A DNA stretch of 64,000 nucleotides from Lumbricus rubellus (GCA_945859605.1 OX243815.1:24472837-24536836); one strand, 5' to 3'; counted from the stretch's first letter, positions 53,357-63,626 are shown. Translations and numbers: made by a program. The notes: generated from the letters alone by a model not told the origin.

Positions 53357-54736
53357 CAGTGGCGGCGCCAGGATTTTTGGCTTGGGGGGCTGAAGCCCTA
53401 AGTTCTTCCTCCCTCATATTTATTGCAAGCGCCGAAGGCGCGAAGCTGCGAGTGCCGAAGGCACGAAGCCCGTACCGACTAGGGGGTCTGAGGGAGCGTC
53501 GTAAGCTCCCCCAGCGGGGTCTGGGGCGGAGCCCCAGCCGCCAACGCATTTTTAGCTCTGTTGACCTTAACTGGAGCCCTTTTAGGCTCTTTTTTGACAG
53601 CTATTTATGCACGATAAAATCTTAAAAACAACGGGGTCGGGGGCAGAGCCCCAGCCACCAACGAATTTTTAGTTCTGTTGACCTCAATTGGAGCCCTTTA
53701 AAGGTTCTTTTTGACAGCTTTTTTGCAGGATAAAGTCATGAAAACAACGGGGTCTGGTGCGGAGCCCCAGCCACCAACGCATTTTTTAGCTCTGTTGACC
53801 TCAACTGGAGTCCTTTTACGGCTCTTTTTGACACCTATTATTTTATGCACGATAAGAATCATGAAAAGAACGGGGTCTGGGGCAGAGCCCCTGCCGCCAA
53901 CGCATTTTTAGCTCTGTTGACTTTAACTGGAGCCCTTTTTAGGCTTTTTTTGACAGCTATTTATGCACGATAAAATCATGAAAACAACGGGGTCTGGGGC
54001 GGAGCCCCAGCCACCAACGCATTTTTAGCTATGTTGCCCTCAACTGGAGCTCTTATAAGATTCTCATTTTACAGCTATTTAATAGTAGTATTTATGCACG
54101 ATAAAATTACGAAAACAACGGGCTCTGGGGCGGAGCCCCAGCCACCAATTAACGCATTTTTAGCTCTGTTGACCTCAACTGGAGCCCTTTTAAGGCTCTT
54201 TTTGACACCTATTATTTTATGCACGAGAAAAATCATGAAAAGAACGGGGTCTGGGGCAGAGCCCCTGCCACCAACGCATTTTTAGCTCTGTTGACCTCAA
54301 CTGGAGTCCTTTTAAGGCTCTTTTTGACACCTATTATTTTATGCACGATAAAAATCATGAAAAGAATGGGGTCTGGGGCAGAGCCCCTGCCACCAACGCA
54401 TTTTTTAGCTCTGTTGACCTCAACTGGAGCCCTTTTTAGCTCCTTTTGACAGCTCTTTATGCACGATAAAATCATGAAAACAGTGGGGTCTGAGGAAGAG
54501 CCCCAGCCACCAACGCATTTTAAGCTTTGTTGACCTCAACTGTATTATAAGCGGTTATCAGGATAAGCACTCTACGCTATGATTGGGCTACATAGTTGAT
54601 TTCATTACCGTTGGTCACTGTCTAGCTTTCTTATCTGAAGTTAGCAGTTGTGGAAATTTTCCTCGTTTTGTTTGGGAGGGGCTGAGCCGCCGATAGGGGG
54701 GGCTTAGCCCCCCTAGCCCCCCTGGCGCCGCCACTG
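53357..54736. mobile_element. hAT element of 1.38 kb with internal tandem array
   Basis: The ends CAGTGGCGGCGCCAGG and CCTGGCGCCGCCACTG are perfect 16-bp complements. ATAGCCTA occurs at 53349-53356 and 54737-54744. No transposase is present; nearly the whole interior is the 120-bp tandem array. The perfect ends and duplication suggest a recent insertion. Confidence 0.93.
53510..54545. repeat. About 120-bp tandem repeat, nine copies
   Basis: Each unit contains GGGGTCTGGGGCGGAGCCCC (core starts near 53515, 53631, 53750, 53871, 53990, 54120, 54246, 54368 and 54484), then ACGCATTTTTAGCTCTGTTG, then ATGCACGATAAAATCATGAA. Spacing is 116-130 bases. GGGGCGGAGCCCC is itself nearly palindromic. Open frames across the array on both strands are artefacts of the period. 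Confidence 0.93.
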
Positions 54737-54911
54737 ATAGCCTATAATTATGACATGCATGATCCTATATAAGTTCTAGCTATGAGCACGTAGGTCTGCT
54801 CTGCCACAGATGTGCATTATATACACTGTGTCTGGAAAAAAGAGACCCATTTTGTAAATATGAAAATAAATAGTAAACACTCATCGATTTTTAAAATTCA
54901 AACACCATTTT

Positions 54912-55431
54912 TGTCAGCTAATTTAATCAGTGCACGCCGATTGTCGTACAGCGACGTAAGTAGGCCAGGTGCAAATTGCCGCGCGGCGTCTGCACAGGTG
55001 ATTGTCTGGACAGCACGTGACGTCTAGACGAGCGTACGTTAATTGTACAAGAAGGGAGTGGAAGTGAAGAAGGAGAGTTGCGTGTTGAGAGCCGTTGAGA
55101 TAGGCTGTAAGAGTTGTTGTTGAGTTGCGATAGAGTAGACTGATGAAGATAGTAGTCGTGTAGTTGTTATGATAACGCAAGTGTAGTCATTGTTGTGTTG
55201 TTGCTGATCGTTTTACTTTATATCGGATTTTGGAGTATAATAAGAAGAGTTAAACACGTCGTCGTTGTTGGTTAACAAAACAGTGAAAGACTGTAGATTC
55301 TTTAACCTAGCCATTTAGCTAATGAAACAGTTATCTAGGGATAGGCCTACGCTACCACGAACTTATACGAAGAAGCTTCCGAAGAGACTGAAGGTCACAC
55401 GTAGAGAAGAAGAGGGAAAAGACTTGTGACA
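54912..55431 (+). repeat. Left LTR, 520 bp
   Basis: Begins TGTCAGCTAATTTAATCAGT and ends GACTTGTGACA. It carries the promoter and poly(A) functions of the element; I could not place an unambiguous TATA box. It appears identical to the right LTR. Confidence 0.95.
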
Positions 55432-55791
55432 TTTGGTGTCGTTGCGGTGAGATAACGATCCAAGTTGCAGGATAACGATCCAAGTTGCAGGAGAACGATC
55501 GTAGTTACGAACGGTGGGTCTACGTGCCAAGTAGGAACGGAGGGATTCTATCCAATCAACAGACGTTGTGGAGAAACGGACGCTGTGAATTTATCGAGGA
55601 GCCGAGCACACGGGAGAAGCAACGATACATCGAGCATCCGTACGACAGTGAGAAACGACAACACAACGACTACAAGGTAGAAAAACTTGCTTGTCTATTG
55701 AAGTGTGCATAAAGAATTGAAGTCAGTCAATTGCAAACATTTGAAGAGTAGTCTACTAATTTATCGAGCATCTGTAAAGTAAAGAAGTAAG
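55432..55791 (+). other. LTR element leader with primer-binding region
   Basis: TGGTGTCGTTGCGG begins two bases after the LTR and would be the primer-binding site; I cannot name the tRNA. Next come two and a half direct copies of a 21-base unit, GATAACGATCCAAGTTGCAG and one more base (55450-55500). No other structure is evident before the ATG at 55792. Confidence 0.55.
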
Positions 55792-56983
55792 ATGGAGAAA
55801 CTTACGGAGAAAAAGCAAGCAAATATTAAGAAAATGTCTACTGATAGACTGATAAAACTGCTAATTGAAGCAGATCTAGACGCAGAAGAAGTCGAACAGA
55901 TGTCTAGGGAAGAATTGATGAGAAATTTAGCCGAGGTTTGGGCTAAGAAAGAAGAAGAAGAAGAAGGTGCTGTCGGAGGCGTTGCGGAGAAGCCAGTGGA
56001 GAAGCCTGAGGCACCGATGTCTATAGAGGCGTTGCTACAATTCATGATGATGAGTAGACAAGAAGAGAAGCAGAAAGAAGAGCAGCGCAGACAGAAAGAG
56101 AAAGAACGTCGCCAAGAAGAGAAGGAGAAAGAAGAGCGACGGTGCCAAGAAGAGAAAGAACGTAATCAAGAAGAGAAAGAACTGCGACAACAAGAGATAG
56201 AAAAAGCAGAAAGGATGAGACAGCAAGAGATAGATATGCAGAAGCAGCAGTTCCAGCTTCAGTTAGAACAAATGAAATTAGATCGTGACGAAGCAGAACG
56301 ACGAAGGATGGAGTTAATGATAGAATACGAAAAAGCAAGAAAAAGCGATGAAGAAATACGAAAACAGCAGATCGAAGACAAAAAGGCTCGTGAGGAAGAA
56401 AAGGAAAAGATGCGTTTACAAGAACTGGAGAGAGCAGAAGAAATTCGTCAGGAAGAATTTCAAGCTGGAAAAGACAATTTGGAAAAAGCAGAAAGAGAAA
56501 GAGAAGAGCAGATGCAGTTAGAACAAAAGAAACTTGCTATCAAGGAGGCTCAACTTAAAGAAATGGCCATTGAAAAAGAAGAACGCAGAAAGCAGTTAGA
56601 ACTGTTGCAGCAGAAGATAGAACAAGAAGAACTGCGGAGAATCGAAGATCAAGATCGACTGAAGAAGAGAGACGAAGATGATCGTAAGAGCCGAGAAGTG
56701 TCAGAACAGATTAGGCTCAGAGAAAGTGAGACAATGGTGTCCAAGATCAAGAAGATTGGTGATGCCATGAAGCATGTATTGCCTAAGATGCCGTATGATA
56801 TGATGGAAGTGCCATTATATTTTGAGACCGTGGAGAATGCATTCAATAGCTTCGCTGTGGAAAAGCAGTACTGGGTGAAATTGTTGTTGCCATTGATGAC
56901 CCCGAGAGCACGAACGGTATTGAATCGATTATCATTTGAGAATTTAGATAAATACGATGCAGTGAAAGAGCACTTGTTGAAGG
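55792..56983 (+). CDS. Gag, N-terminal part (interrupted)
   Basis: Opens at ATG 55792. The first about 60 residues look SAP-like (RLIKLLIEADLDAEEVEQM). A long Glu/Lys/Arg/Gln-rich coiled coil follows to about residue 315, then the start of a helical capsid-like region (YFETVENAFNSFAVEKQYW). The frame runs into the hAT element at 56984 and stops at 57129 inside it; the capsid region continues in the same frame after the hAT element. Capsid proteins of this kind assemble the retrotransposon particle. Confidence 0.85.
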
Positions 56984-58563
56984 CAGTGGCGGCTCTACAG
57001 GGGAGGCCAGGGGGGCAGCTGCCCCCCTTGCTGAGCTCGTGCCCCCCCAGTTGCCCCCCCAGATTTTTGCGTCCAATTTATTGCAAAATGTGTTACATAC
57101 TGCTTACTTATTTCAAGTTATTTGCTTAGACATAATTAAAGATTCACTTATTAATATTATATTTTCGCGTTAGTAATTATTACTCACACAACACTTACTT
57201 ACTTGCTCATATATGATATATCTAGTCAATAATGGCATGCTCGTAAGTCTTTGGTATGAACTATGTATTTAGGTTCGTTGGTTTATTTGCGTTAAAGCTC
57301 TTCCGGAAGTTCTGGTCATTGCGGTCAATCTTTCTTTCATGCGATTGATTCGCACGCGGTCGGTTACAGAACTTTCACGTGTTCGTTAAGAATAACTTAA
57401 AATGAGTGATATTAGACAAATGTTCAGTAAACCGAAAAAGAGGGCTAGAAATGAAGACGAATCTGTGCCTAGGTTTAGCGTTACAAAGGAACCTTCTGCC
57501 GACATTTCATTAACTTTGGACTCTGTGGTGGTCACTTCAGAGAGCACGAGTTGCTCGATCGCGCTGTTGGACGATGAACTGCCCGACGATATCATAGATT
57601 TTGAATCGAATGTAGAAAATCTGGATGAATCTCAGGTGGGTAACTATATGTATAATGTGGTAATCGTTTTTTCATTTAAACGGACGAGCGGTGGTGCAGG
57701 TTCTCACTCGATCATTTCATTGCAAAATGAAGATGGCCGAGGCCATTAAACGGCCGCTACAGAAAATCGCTTTACCTTTATGTTAAATATAAATGTACAC
57801 GCTTTTTATAGCAAAAGCTACTGTCAATCGAAATACTTAACTGTACCCCTTACTATAACTAACATTTGCCTTACTATTGTATGGCCTCGACGCTGACCTA
57901 CACCACGCCTAAATAAAATTATAGTAATTAGGTAAGCTTATAATATAATCACTGACAGTTTGTAGGAGTTCTGCCATTTGAGGTTCCCCATATATGGAGT
58001 AGTCAGAATGTAATAATGTATACTTGAGGACCGGCAATCACGTGAGTTGTGGTTCGTTAGTATTTGAGATTTCAGGGCTGCCTGGTGGGCCGCTAGTGAC
58101 AGCCTTTACTGATAACCCATATTACATTGTACAGTTTGCTGAGTTTGAATATCAAGATGTGGCAAATTGTAAATGTTGTCTTATTTGTTTATTACAGACA
58201 TTTTCTGAAAGCCAGACTGGAGACGATCCTCCATTTATATCAGGGCAAGGGAGGCATGAAAGAAGTCCAGTCGAGGCACAACAATCGTAAACTTGCTCTT
58301 CATTAACTGTATGTACATGTATTGTGTCTAATTGATGTTTGAATTGTAAATTAAGTTATTCTGTTTTCAAAATTGATATTTATGTGTATAGCTTAAGGTT
58401 GTCGCTACCGTCGCTACGAAAGATAACTTTTCAGTGCCCTTCTGTGTGGATTCATGTATGTTGTGCAATAGGTTTTTATAGGCCAGGCTTTAAGCTGACC
58501 CCCCATAACGTCCCTTTGCCCCCCCATTGCCCCCCCTGTTGGAAAAACCTAGAGCCGCCACTG
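56984..58563 (+). mobile_element. hAT element, 1.58 kb, inserted in gag
   Basis: The ends CAGTGGCGGCTCT and AGAGCCGCCACTG are perfect complements. GTTGAAGG occurs at 56976-56983 and 58564-58571. C-rich and G-rich sub-terminal blocks flank the interior. It encodes only the N-terminal end of a transposase (57402-57749), so it is an internally deleted copy that needs an enzyme from elsewhere. Confidence 0.94.
57402..57749 (+). pseudogene. hAT transposase N-terminal fragment (ZMYM1-like type)
   Basis: MSDIRQMFSKPKKRARNEDE is a start typical of hAT transposases related to ZMYM1/TTF-type zinc-finger proteins, and an acidic low-complexity stretch follows. Only the first about 80 residues look like protein; after a possible donor at AGGTGGGTA (57635) the frame is noise. 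A separate piece near 58199-58289 (SESQTGDDPPFISGQG) could be the next exon. The BED finger and catalytic core are missing. Confidence 0.6.
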
Positions 58564-58564
58564 G

Positions 58565-61500
58565 TTGAAGGAATTCAAGTTAACAGCTCGTGAGTACAGG
58601 TCAAGGTTTGCAGATGCCAAGAAGACAGCCGAAGAAACGTATACGATGTTCACGGCTAGGCTGAAGAACCTGTTGAATTATTATGTCCGAAGTAGACGAG
58701 TGGACAAAGACTACGAGAAGCTGTTTGATTTGTTAGTGGCGGATAAGCTGAAAGAATGTTTACCACCAGGTCCACTGCAGTTTGTCTTAGCAAAAGAGGG
58801 CACAGAATGCTTGGAAGCTAGTAATGTTGCAGATCTCGCAGATATACATGTAAACAATCGGATTGGTGTGATGTTCCAAGACAAACCGAAATTTGAAGCA
58901 TGGGACAATAGTCCAAAGCAACCCAAGTGGAACAAGGATAGCAAAGACACCGGAAGCCAAGCCAAGAGTAATGATGCAAAGAAAGATGATTATTCTGGAA
59001 AGCAGTGGTCGCAAGATAAACAACAGTCAACGTGGGACAGACAAGCATACAATCGAACTCCGCCGCTGGGACGCCCAACAGAAAGTAATGCATCATACAC
59101 GCCGTACAACAAGTGGGAGAACAATGAGCAAAGAAGTTTTATAAAGAAACGTTGCCACAACTGTCATTCTGACAAACACCTAATAAAACATTGCCAAGCA
59201 CCAGGAGCGGCAAATCTGAGGAAGAACTTTAGCAGAAGTGCAGAAAATCTTCGAGTAAACCAGATACAAGTGATGAATGCACCAGACCAGTTTGAAGAAT
59301 CGGACGATCGTGAAACAGAAGTGAAGTCGGTAATGAAGTGTACGCCGCAGTTCACCATACAGAAAGAAGCGATAAAGACTACTTCCATTGCAGAAATTTG
59401 TCGAGAAACAAAAAGTAAAGAGGAGTGTCAACGCATAAAGAAGATATCGTTGCAGCATGTAAATGTGGAGATACGTGGGACTGATGGGCAGCCTGTGCAA
59501 GTCGAGGCGTTGATTGACTCGGGGACCGAGATACCAGTAATCAACGAGGAACTACTGAAAGGAACGACAGTAGAAGAAATCGGCAGAGTTCATTTGCAAT
59601 GTGTAGCTGGAGAGCCGATTCCAGCTAAGTTGGTGAAAATCGAAGTGCGGATGAGCGGTCGTAACGAAGGAACAGCTACAGAGGACAGGACAATAAATAT
59701 CGCGCCATATTTAACTTTAGTGTGTGCCAGCATTCCAGCGGATCTGTGCAAAGAAAACAGAGAAAAGTTCTTGCTACATCCGGAGATAATTGCAGAATTG
59801 AAAGAGATTCCACCAGTGAGTATATTGCAAGGAGAGCTACAAGCGAATGTGACTACAAGAGCACAAAGTCGGAGAGCAGAAGTCGAAGGCGGAGAAGATG
59901 AAACGATAAACGAAAGTTCGCAAGAAGATGACACGGACAGCGAAGATGAACTCAGCATTCAAGATGACGAAAGAACAACATCTGAGAACAATGAAACTGA
60001 AGAAGAGATGGCTGCATGTGAACGAAATGATAGTGAAGATTCCGGAAGCGACGCTGAACTGGAGACAAGTATGAGGGACTTGTTCACAGAGAATTCGAAC
60101 GATGAAAGACAGCTGGAAGATGCGAAGAAATTCGAGGAGCAGCAGAGAAATGACGAGTCACTGAAATCGTGGTGGAGGATCGCTGAAGACCAAGGATCAG
60201 AGTTTAGCGTGGTGAATGGATTGCTGTATAAGAAGCATCAAATGCTGGATCAGCTTGTGTATCAGTTGGTGTTACCGAAAGAGAGAAGAATTCAAGTAAT
60301 GGAATTAGCTCACGAGTCAGTATTTGGCGGACACTTGGGAGAAGAGAAGACACGAGAGAGAATCAAGTTGTCCTTTGTCTGGCCAAAGATGCGTCGAGAC
60401 GTGGTGAAATTTTGTAAGTCCTGTGAGAAGTGTCAGCTGAAGGCACGAAGTTTGGTGATGGATCGAGTGCCGATTACACCAATTCCAAGGGAAGATGTGC
60501 CATTCCGACGGATGACTATGGACGTGGTAGGCCCAATAGAACCGAAGTCAGCAGCTGGGCATAAGTATTGCTTGTGCATAGTGGATTCATGTACAAGATG
60601 GCCGACAATCTTTTTGCTGAAGTCATTGACTGCTAAGGCTGTGTGCGAAGCTTTGATGAAGCTATTCATTGACGTGGGGGTGCCGTCTGTGATCACCAGC
60701 GACAGAGGCACAAATTTTACAGCCAGTCTCACAAGAGAATGTTTGAAATTGATGGGATGCTGTCCACGATTCGATTCACCAGGGCATCCTGAGGCAGCTG
60801 GATTAGTTGAGAGATGGAATCAGACGTTCAAGAAGATGGTGCATCATGTCATTGTGGAAAATCCAAGACAGTGGCATAAAATCATTCCGTTTACCGTATG
60901 GGCATTGAGAGAAGTTCCCAACGCAACGACAGGAGTGGCACCATATCTGCTGGTGTATGGAAAAATGCCAAGAGGACCATTAACTATCTTAAAGGAAAGC
61001 TGGACCAAAGAAATAAATCTACCGCCAAACATTGGAGTACAACCAGCAAAGTACCTGAAGAACTTAAGAGCAGACATGGAGAAAGCTTTGATATTTGCTG
61101 AGAATTGTGCAGAGGTAAAGCAAAAACAATACGCCAGTCAATACAACAAGAGGGCCAAGGATAAAGAATTCGAACCAGGAGAAAACGTCATCGTCCTGTA
61201 TCCAACGTCAACCAATAAATTGATCTCACGATGGCATGGTCCATGTACAGTGCTACAAAGAAGATCCAAGTATTCGTATCTGGTGGACATGAATGAAAAC
61301 GGCCGACGAATCGTCCATGCCAACAAAATGAGGAAGTTCATCGCAAGAACATTATCGTGTGGTCTCATCGTGGAAGAGGACGACGAATTCGGATCAGTGG
61401 TAGAGCTACCATTGAAAGAAGACCATGCAGAGACGACACAGAAATCGCTGCAATTGGACTATGAACAGATTGGACATCTTACGAGCGAGCAACAGAAACA

Positions 61501-62857
61501 GCTACTGGATGTACTGAACCGTTATGCAGACAGATTTTCGGACAAACCTGGATTATGTACATTGGTAGAACACGAAGTGGTGCTGAGACCGGACTTTCGA
61601 GAGAAGGAGTTCATGGCTTATCGAATACCGCTGATATACCGCGCAGAAGTGGACAAACAAATACAAGAGATGCTGAAAGCAAACATCATTCAACCGTCGT
61701 CGAGCAGAATGGCAAGTCCGCTGGTCATCGTCAAGAAGAAGGACGGATCCTTGAGACTCGCGTGCGACCACAGGTACGTGAATTCATATACTGAAAATTG
61801 TCGATATCCCATGCCGATCGTCAACGATGTGCTGAGCAAAGTCGGGAAATCCAAGTTTATTTCCGTCTTGGACTGTCGCAGTGCTTACTGGACTTGTCCG
61901 GTGAAGAAATCCGACCAATGGAAAACCGCATTCATTACCCATAGTGGACTGTACGAATTTACACGTGTCCCTTTTGGAATGATTAACTCTGGACGGACTT
62001 TTGTAAAAGCCATAAACATGATTTTGCAACCGATTAATGCATTTACTGAACCCTATGTTGATGACATTGCAGTCCATTCTGATGATTGGAACATTCATTT
62101 GAAACATTTAGAATTGTTTTTGAAACAAATAAGACTGCATAATGTAACTTTGAACTTGAAGAAATGTGTGTTTGGTAAGAGTGAGGTGAAATTCATCGGT
62201 CACCTCATTGGTTCAGGGAAGAAGATGATGAATCCAGATAGGATTGACAGTTTGATTAATTTAAAAAACCCTGAAACGAAGAAGCAAGTGAAGCAAATGT
62301 TAGGATTCTTTGGTTTCTACAGACAATTTATTTGTAATTTTGCTGAGATTGCTAAACCATTGACAGATTTAACTAGCAAGCAGACACCTGAGAACATTAT
62401 TTGGACTGAGGACCACCAGAAATCTTTTGATTCTCTTAAAGAAATTGTTTTATCGAATGTTATTCTGTACATGTTCGAGGTTGGCAAACCATTTAATTTG
62501 TACTGTGATAGCAGTGATTTTGCTGTGGGGGCTGTGCTGTCACAAGTGGACGATGAGGGGATAGAACGTCCCGTTTCATTTATCAGCCAGAAGCTGACAG
62601 ATACCCAGAGGAGATGGGCGACGATTGAGAAGGAAGCCTATGCAATCATATGGGCTTTAAACAAATTGAAAGAAATCATTATTGGTTCCAAGATTAATGT
62701 GTTCACTGATCATAATCCTTTAGTTTATTTGACTGAGTCAATGTCGAAGTCTGCTAAGTTAGTCAGATGGTCTTTATCATTGCAAAATTTTGACATTCTG
62801 TTGAACTATAAGAAAGGAAAGTTGAATGTAGTAGCAGACTGCTTATCGAGATTGTAG
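58565..62857 (+). CDS. Gag C-terminus and Pol polyprotein (PR-INT-RT-RNase H)
   Basis: Open for 1430 codons with no ATG of its own at the edge, because it is the continuation of the frame that opens at 55792. In order: the rest of the capsid-like region; a CCHC zinc knuckle at 59153-59194; protease motif DSG at 59516-59524; an acidic linker; integrase zinc finger from 60311 (H-H-C-C with CKSCEKC); the integrase triad D 60521, D 60701, E 60809 (exactly 35 residues between the last two); then reverse transcriptase with LDCRSAYWT and the YVDD box at 62054-62065; RNase H with CDSSDFAVGAVLS, its E in TIEKEAYAIIWAL, and TDHNPL, ending at TAG 62855. Integrase before reverse transcriptase is the Gmr1 arrangement. 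All catalytic residues looked for are present. No env-like gene follows. Confidence 0.95.
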   Translation: MKEFKLTAREYRSRFADAKKTAEETYTMFTARLKNLLNYYVRSRRVDKDYEKLFDLLVADKLKECLPPGPLQFVLAKEGTECLEASNVADLADIHVNNRIGVMFQDKPKFEAWDNSPKQPKWNKDSKDTGSQAKSNDAKKDDYSGKQWSQDKQQSTWDRQAYNRTPPLGRPTESNASYTPYNKWENNEQRSFIKKRCHNCHSDKHLIKHCQAPGAANLRKNFSRSAENLRVNQIQVMNAPDQFEESDDRETEVKSVMKCTPQFTIQKEAIKTTSIAEICRETKSKEECQRIKKISLQHVNVEIRGTDGQPVQVEALIDSGTEIPVINEELLKGTTVEEIGRVHLQCVAGEPIPAKLVKIEVRMSGRNEGTATEDRTINIAPYLTLVCASIPADLCKENREKFLLHPEIIAELKEIPPVSILQGELQANVTTRAQSRRAEVEGGEDETINESSQEDDTDSEDELSIQDDERTTSENNETEEEMAACERNDSEDSGSDAELETSMRDLFTENSNDERQLEDAKKFEEQQRNDESLKSWWRIAEDQGSEFSVVNGLLYKKHQMLDQLVYQLVLPKERRIQVMELAHESVFGGHLGEEKTRERIKLSFVWPKMRRDVVKFCKSCEKCQLKARSLVMDRVPITPIPREDVPFRRMTMDVVGPIEPKSAAGHKYCLCIVDSCTRWPTIFLLKSLTAKAVCEALMKLFIDVGVPSVITSDRGTNFTASLTRECLKLMGCCPRFDSPGHPEAAGLVERWNQTFKKMVHHVIVENPRQWHKIIPFTVWALREVPNATTGVAPYLLVYGKMPRGPLTILKESWTKEINLPPNIGVQPAKYLKNLRADMEKALIFAENCAEVKQKQYASQYNKRAKDKEFEPGENVIVLYPTSTNKLISRWHGPCTVLQRRSKYSYLVDMNENGRRIVHANKMRKFIARTLSCGLIVEEDDEFGSVVELPLKEDHAETTQKSLQLDYEQIGHLTSEQQKQLLDVLNRYADRFSDKPGLCTLVEHEVVLRPDFREKEFMAYRIPLIYRAEVDKQIQEMLKANIIQPSSSRMASPLVIVKKKDGSLRLACDHRYVNSYTENCRYPMPIVNDVLSKVGKSKFISVLDCRSAYWTCPVKKSDQWKTAFITHSGLYEFTRVPFGMINSGRTFVKAINMILQPINAFTEPYVDDIAVHSDDWNIHLKHLELFLKQIRLHNVTLNLKKCVFGKSEVKFIGHLIGSGKKMMNPDRIDSLINLKNPETKKQVKQMLGFFGFYRQFICNFAEIAKPLTDLTSKQTPENIIWTEDHQKSFDSLKEIVLSNVILYMFEVGKPFNLYCDSSDFAVGAVLSQVDDEGIERPVSFISQKLTDTQRRWATIEKEAYAIIWALNKLKEIIIGSKINVFTDHNPLVYLTESMSKSAKLVRWSLSLQNFDILLNYKKGKLNVVADCLSRL

Positions 62858-62954
62858 TATAAGGTATTTTGTGATTGCATTTAGTATAAGAATTGTTTGT
62901 ATTTAGTTTAAGCATTATACGTTCGCTAATTTTTAAGATTAATTAGCTCTCTTC

Positions 62955-62971
62955 AAAAGAAAGGAAGGAGG
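62955..62971 (+). promoter_or_regulatory. Polypurine tract
   Basis: AAAAGAAAGGAAGGAGG ends three bases before the right LTR, the expected primer site for plus-strand DNA synthesis. Confidence 0.85.
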
Positions 62972-62974
62972 TAA

Positions 62975-63494
62975 TGTCAGCTAATTTAATCAGTGCACGC
63001 CGATTGTCGTACAGCGACGTAAGTAGGCCAGGTGCAAATTGCCGCGCGGCGTCTGCACAGGTGATTGTCTGGACAGCACGTGACGTCTAGACGAGCGTAC
63101 GTTAATTGTACAAGAAGGGAGTGGAAGTGAAGAAGGAGAGTTGCGTGTTGAGAGCCGTTGAGATAGGCTGTAAGAGTTGTTGTTGAGTTGCGATAGAGTA
63201 GACTGATGAAGATAGTAGTCGTGTAGTTGTTATGATAACGCAAGTGTAGTCATTGTTGTGTTGTTGCTGATCGTTTTACTTTATATCGGATTTTGGAGTA
63301 TAATAAGAAGAGTTAAACACGTCGTCGTTGTTGGTTAACAAAACAGTGAAAGACTGTAGATTCTTTAACCTAGCCATTTAGCTAATGAAACAGTTATCTA
63401 GGGATAGGCCTACGCTACCACGAACTTATACGAAGAAGCTTCCGAAGAGACTGAAGGTCACACGTAGAGAAGAAGAGGGAAAAGACTTGTGACA
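62975..63494 (+). repeat. Right LTR, 520 bp
   Basis: Same length and, by eye, the same sequence as 54912-55431. It is followed by the target duplication ATTTT. Confidence 0.95.
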
Positions 63495-63626
63495 ATTTTA
63501 ATCCTGACATATTTGTCTAGCTATGGCGAGATTATAAAAGCTCCTGTCGCAATAATCACATCATTATTATATTTACTATTTACGTTCATATTTACAAAAT
63601 GGGTTCCTTTTTCCGGACACAGTGTA

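Larger units (their letters stand above)
54912..63494 (+). mobile_element. Gmr1-type Ty3/gypsy LTR retrotransposon, full length
   Basis: Two 520-bp LTRs, TG...CA ends, a 5-bp duplication ATTTT (54907-54911 and 63495-63499), a polypurine tract before the right LTR, and one long coding region. Pol order is protease, integrase, reverse transcriptase, RNase H. This is copia-like order in a gypsy-like enzyme and defines the Gmr1 group. I find no difference between the LTRs by eye, so the insertion is very young. The 8583 bp include a 1580-bp hAT element inside the coding region. Apart from that break, I see no stop or frameshift in the coding sequence. Confidence 0.93.
54824..63624. mobile_element. 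Tc1/mariner-like MITE split by the LTR element
   Basis: The left end CACTGTGTCTGGAAAAAAGA (from 54824, after TA) and the right end, complement CACTGTGTCCGGAAAAAGGA (ending 63624, before TA), pair over about 52 bp with a few mismatches. Without the LTR element the unit would be only about 210 bp. It is non-coding and older than the LTR insertion it contains. Confidence 0.8.

Noticed and set aside
53711..54475. Open frames on both strands with repeated GSGAEPQPPTHFLALLTSTG-like peptides
   Set aside because: They arise from the 120-bp tandem array inside a hAT element; there is no start context or domain.
54923..55180. Minus-strand 85-codon frame found in both LTRs
   Set aside because: It exists twice only because the LTRs are identical; no domain and it runs antisense to the element.
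55465..55712. Short frames in the LTR element leader
   Set aside because: They precede the gag ATG, contain the 21-base direct repeat and have no protein features.
62858..62974. Search for an env-like gene after pol
   Set aside because: Only 117 bases separate the pol stop from the right LTR, so there is no room for one.
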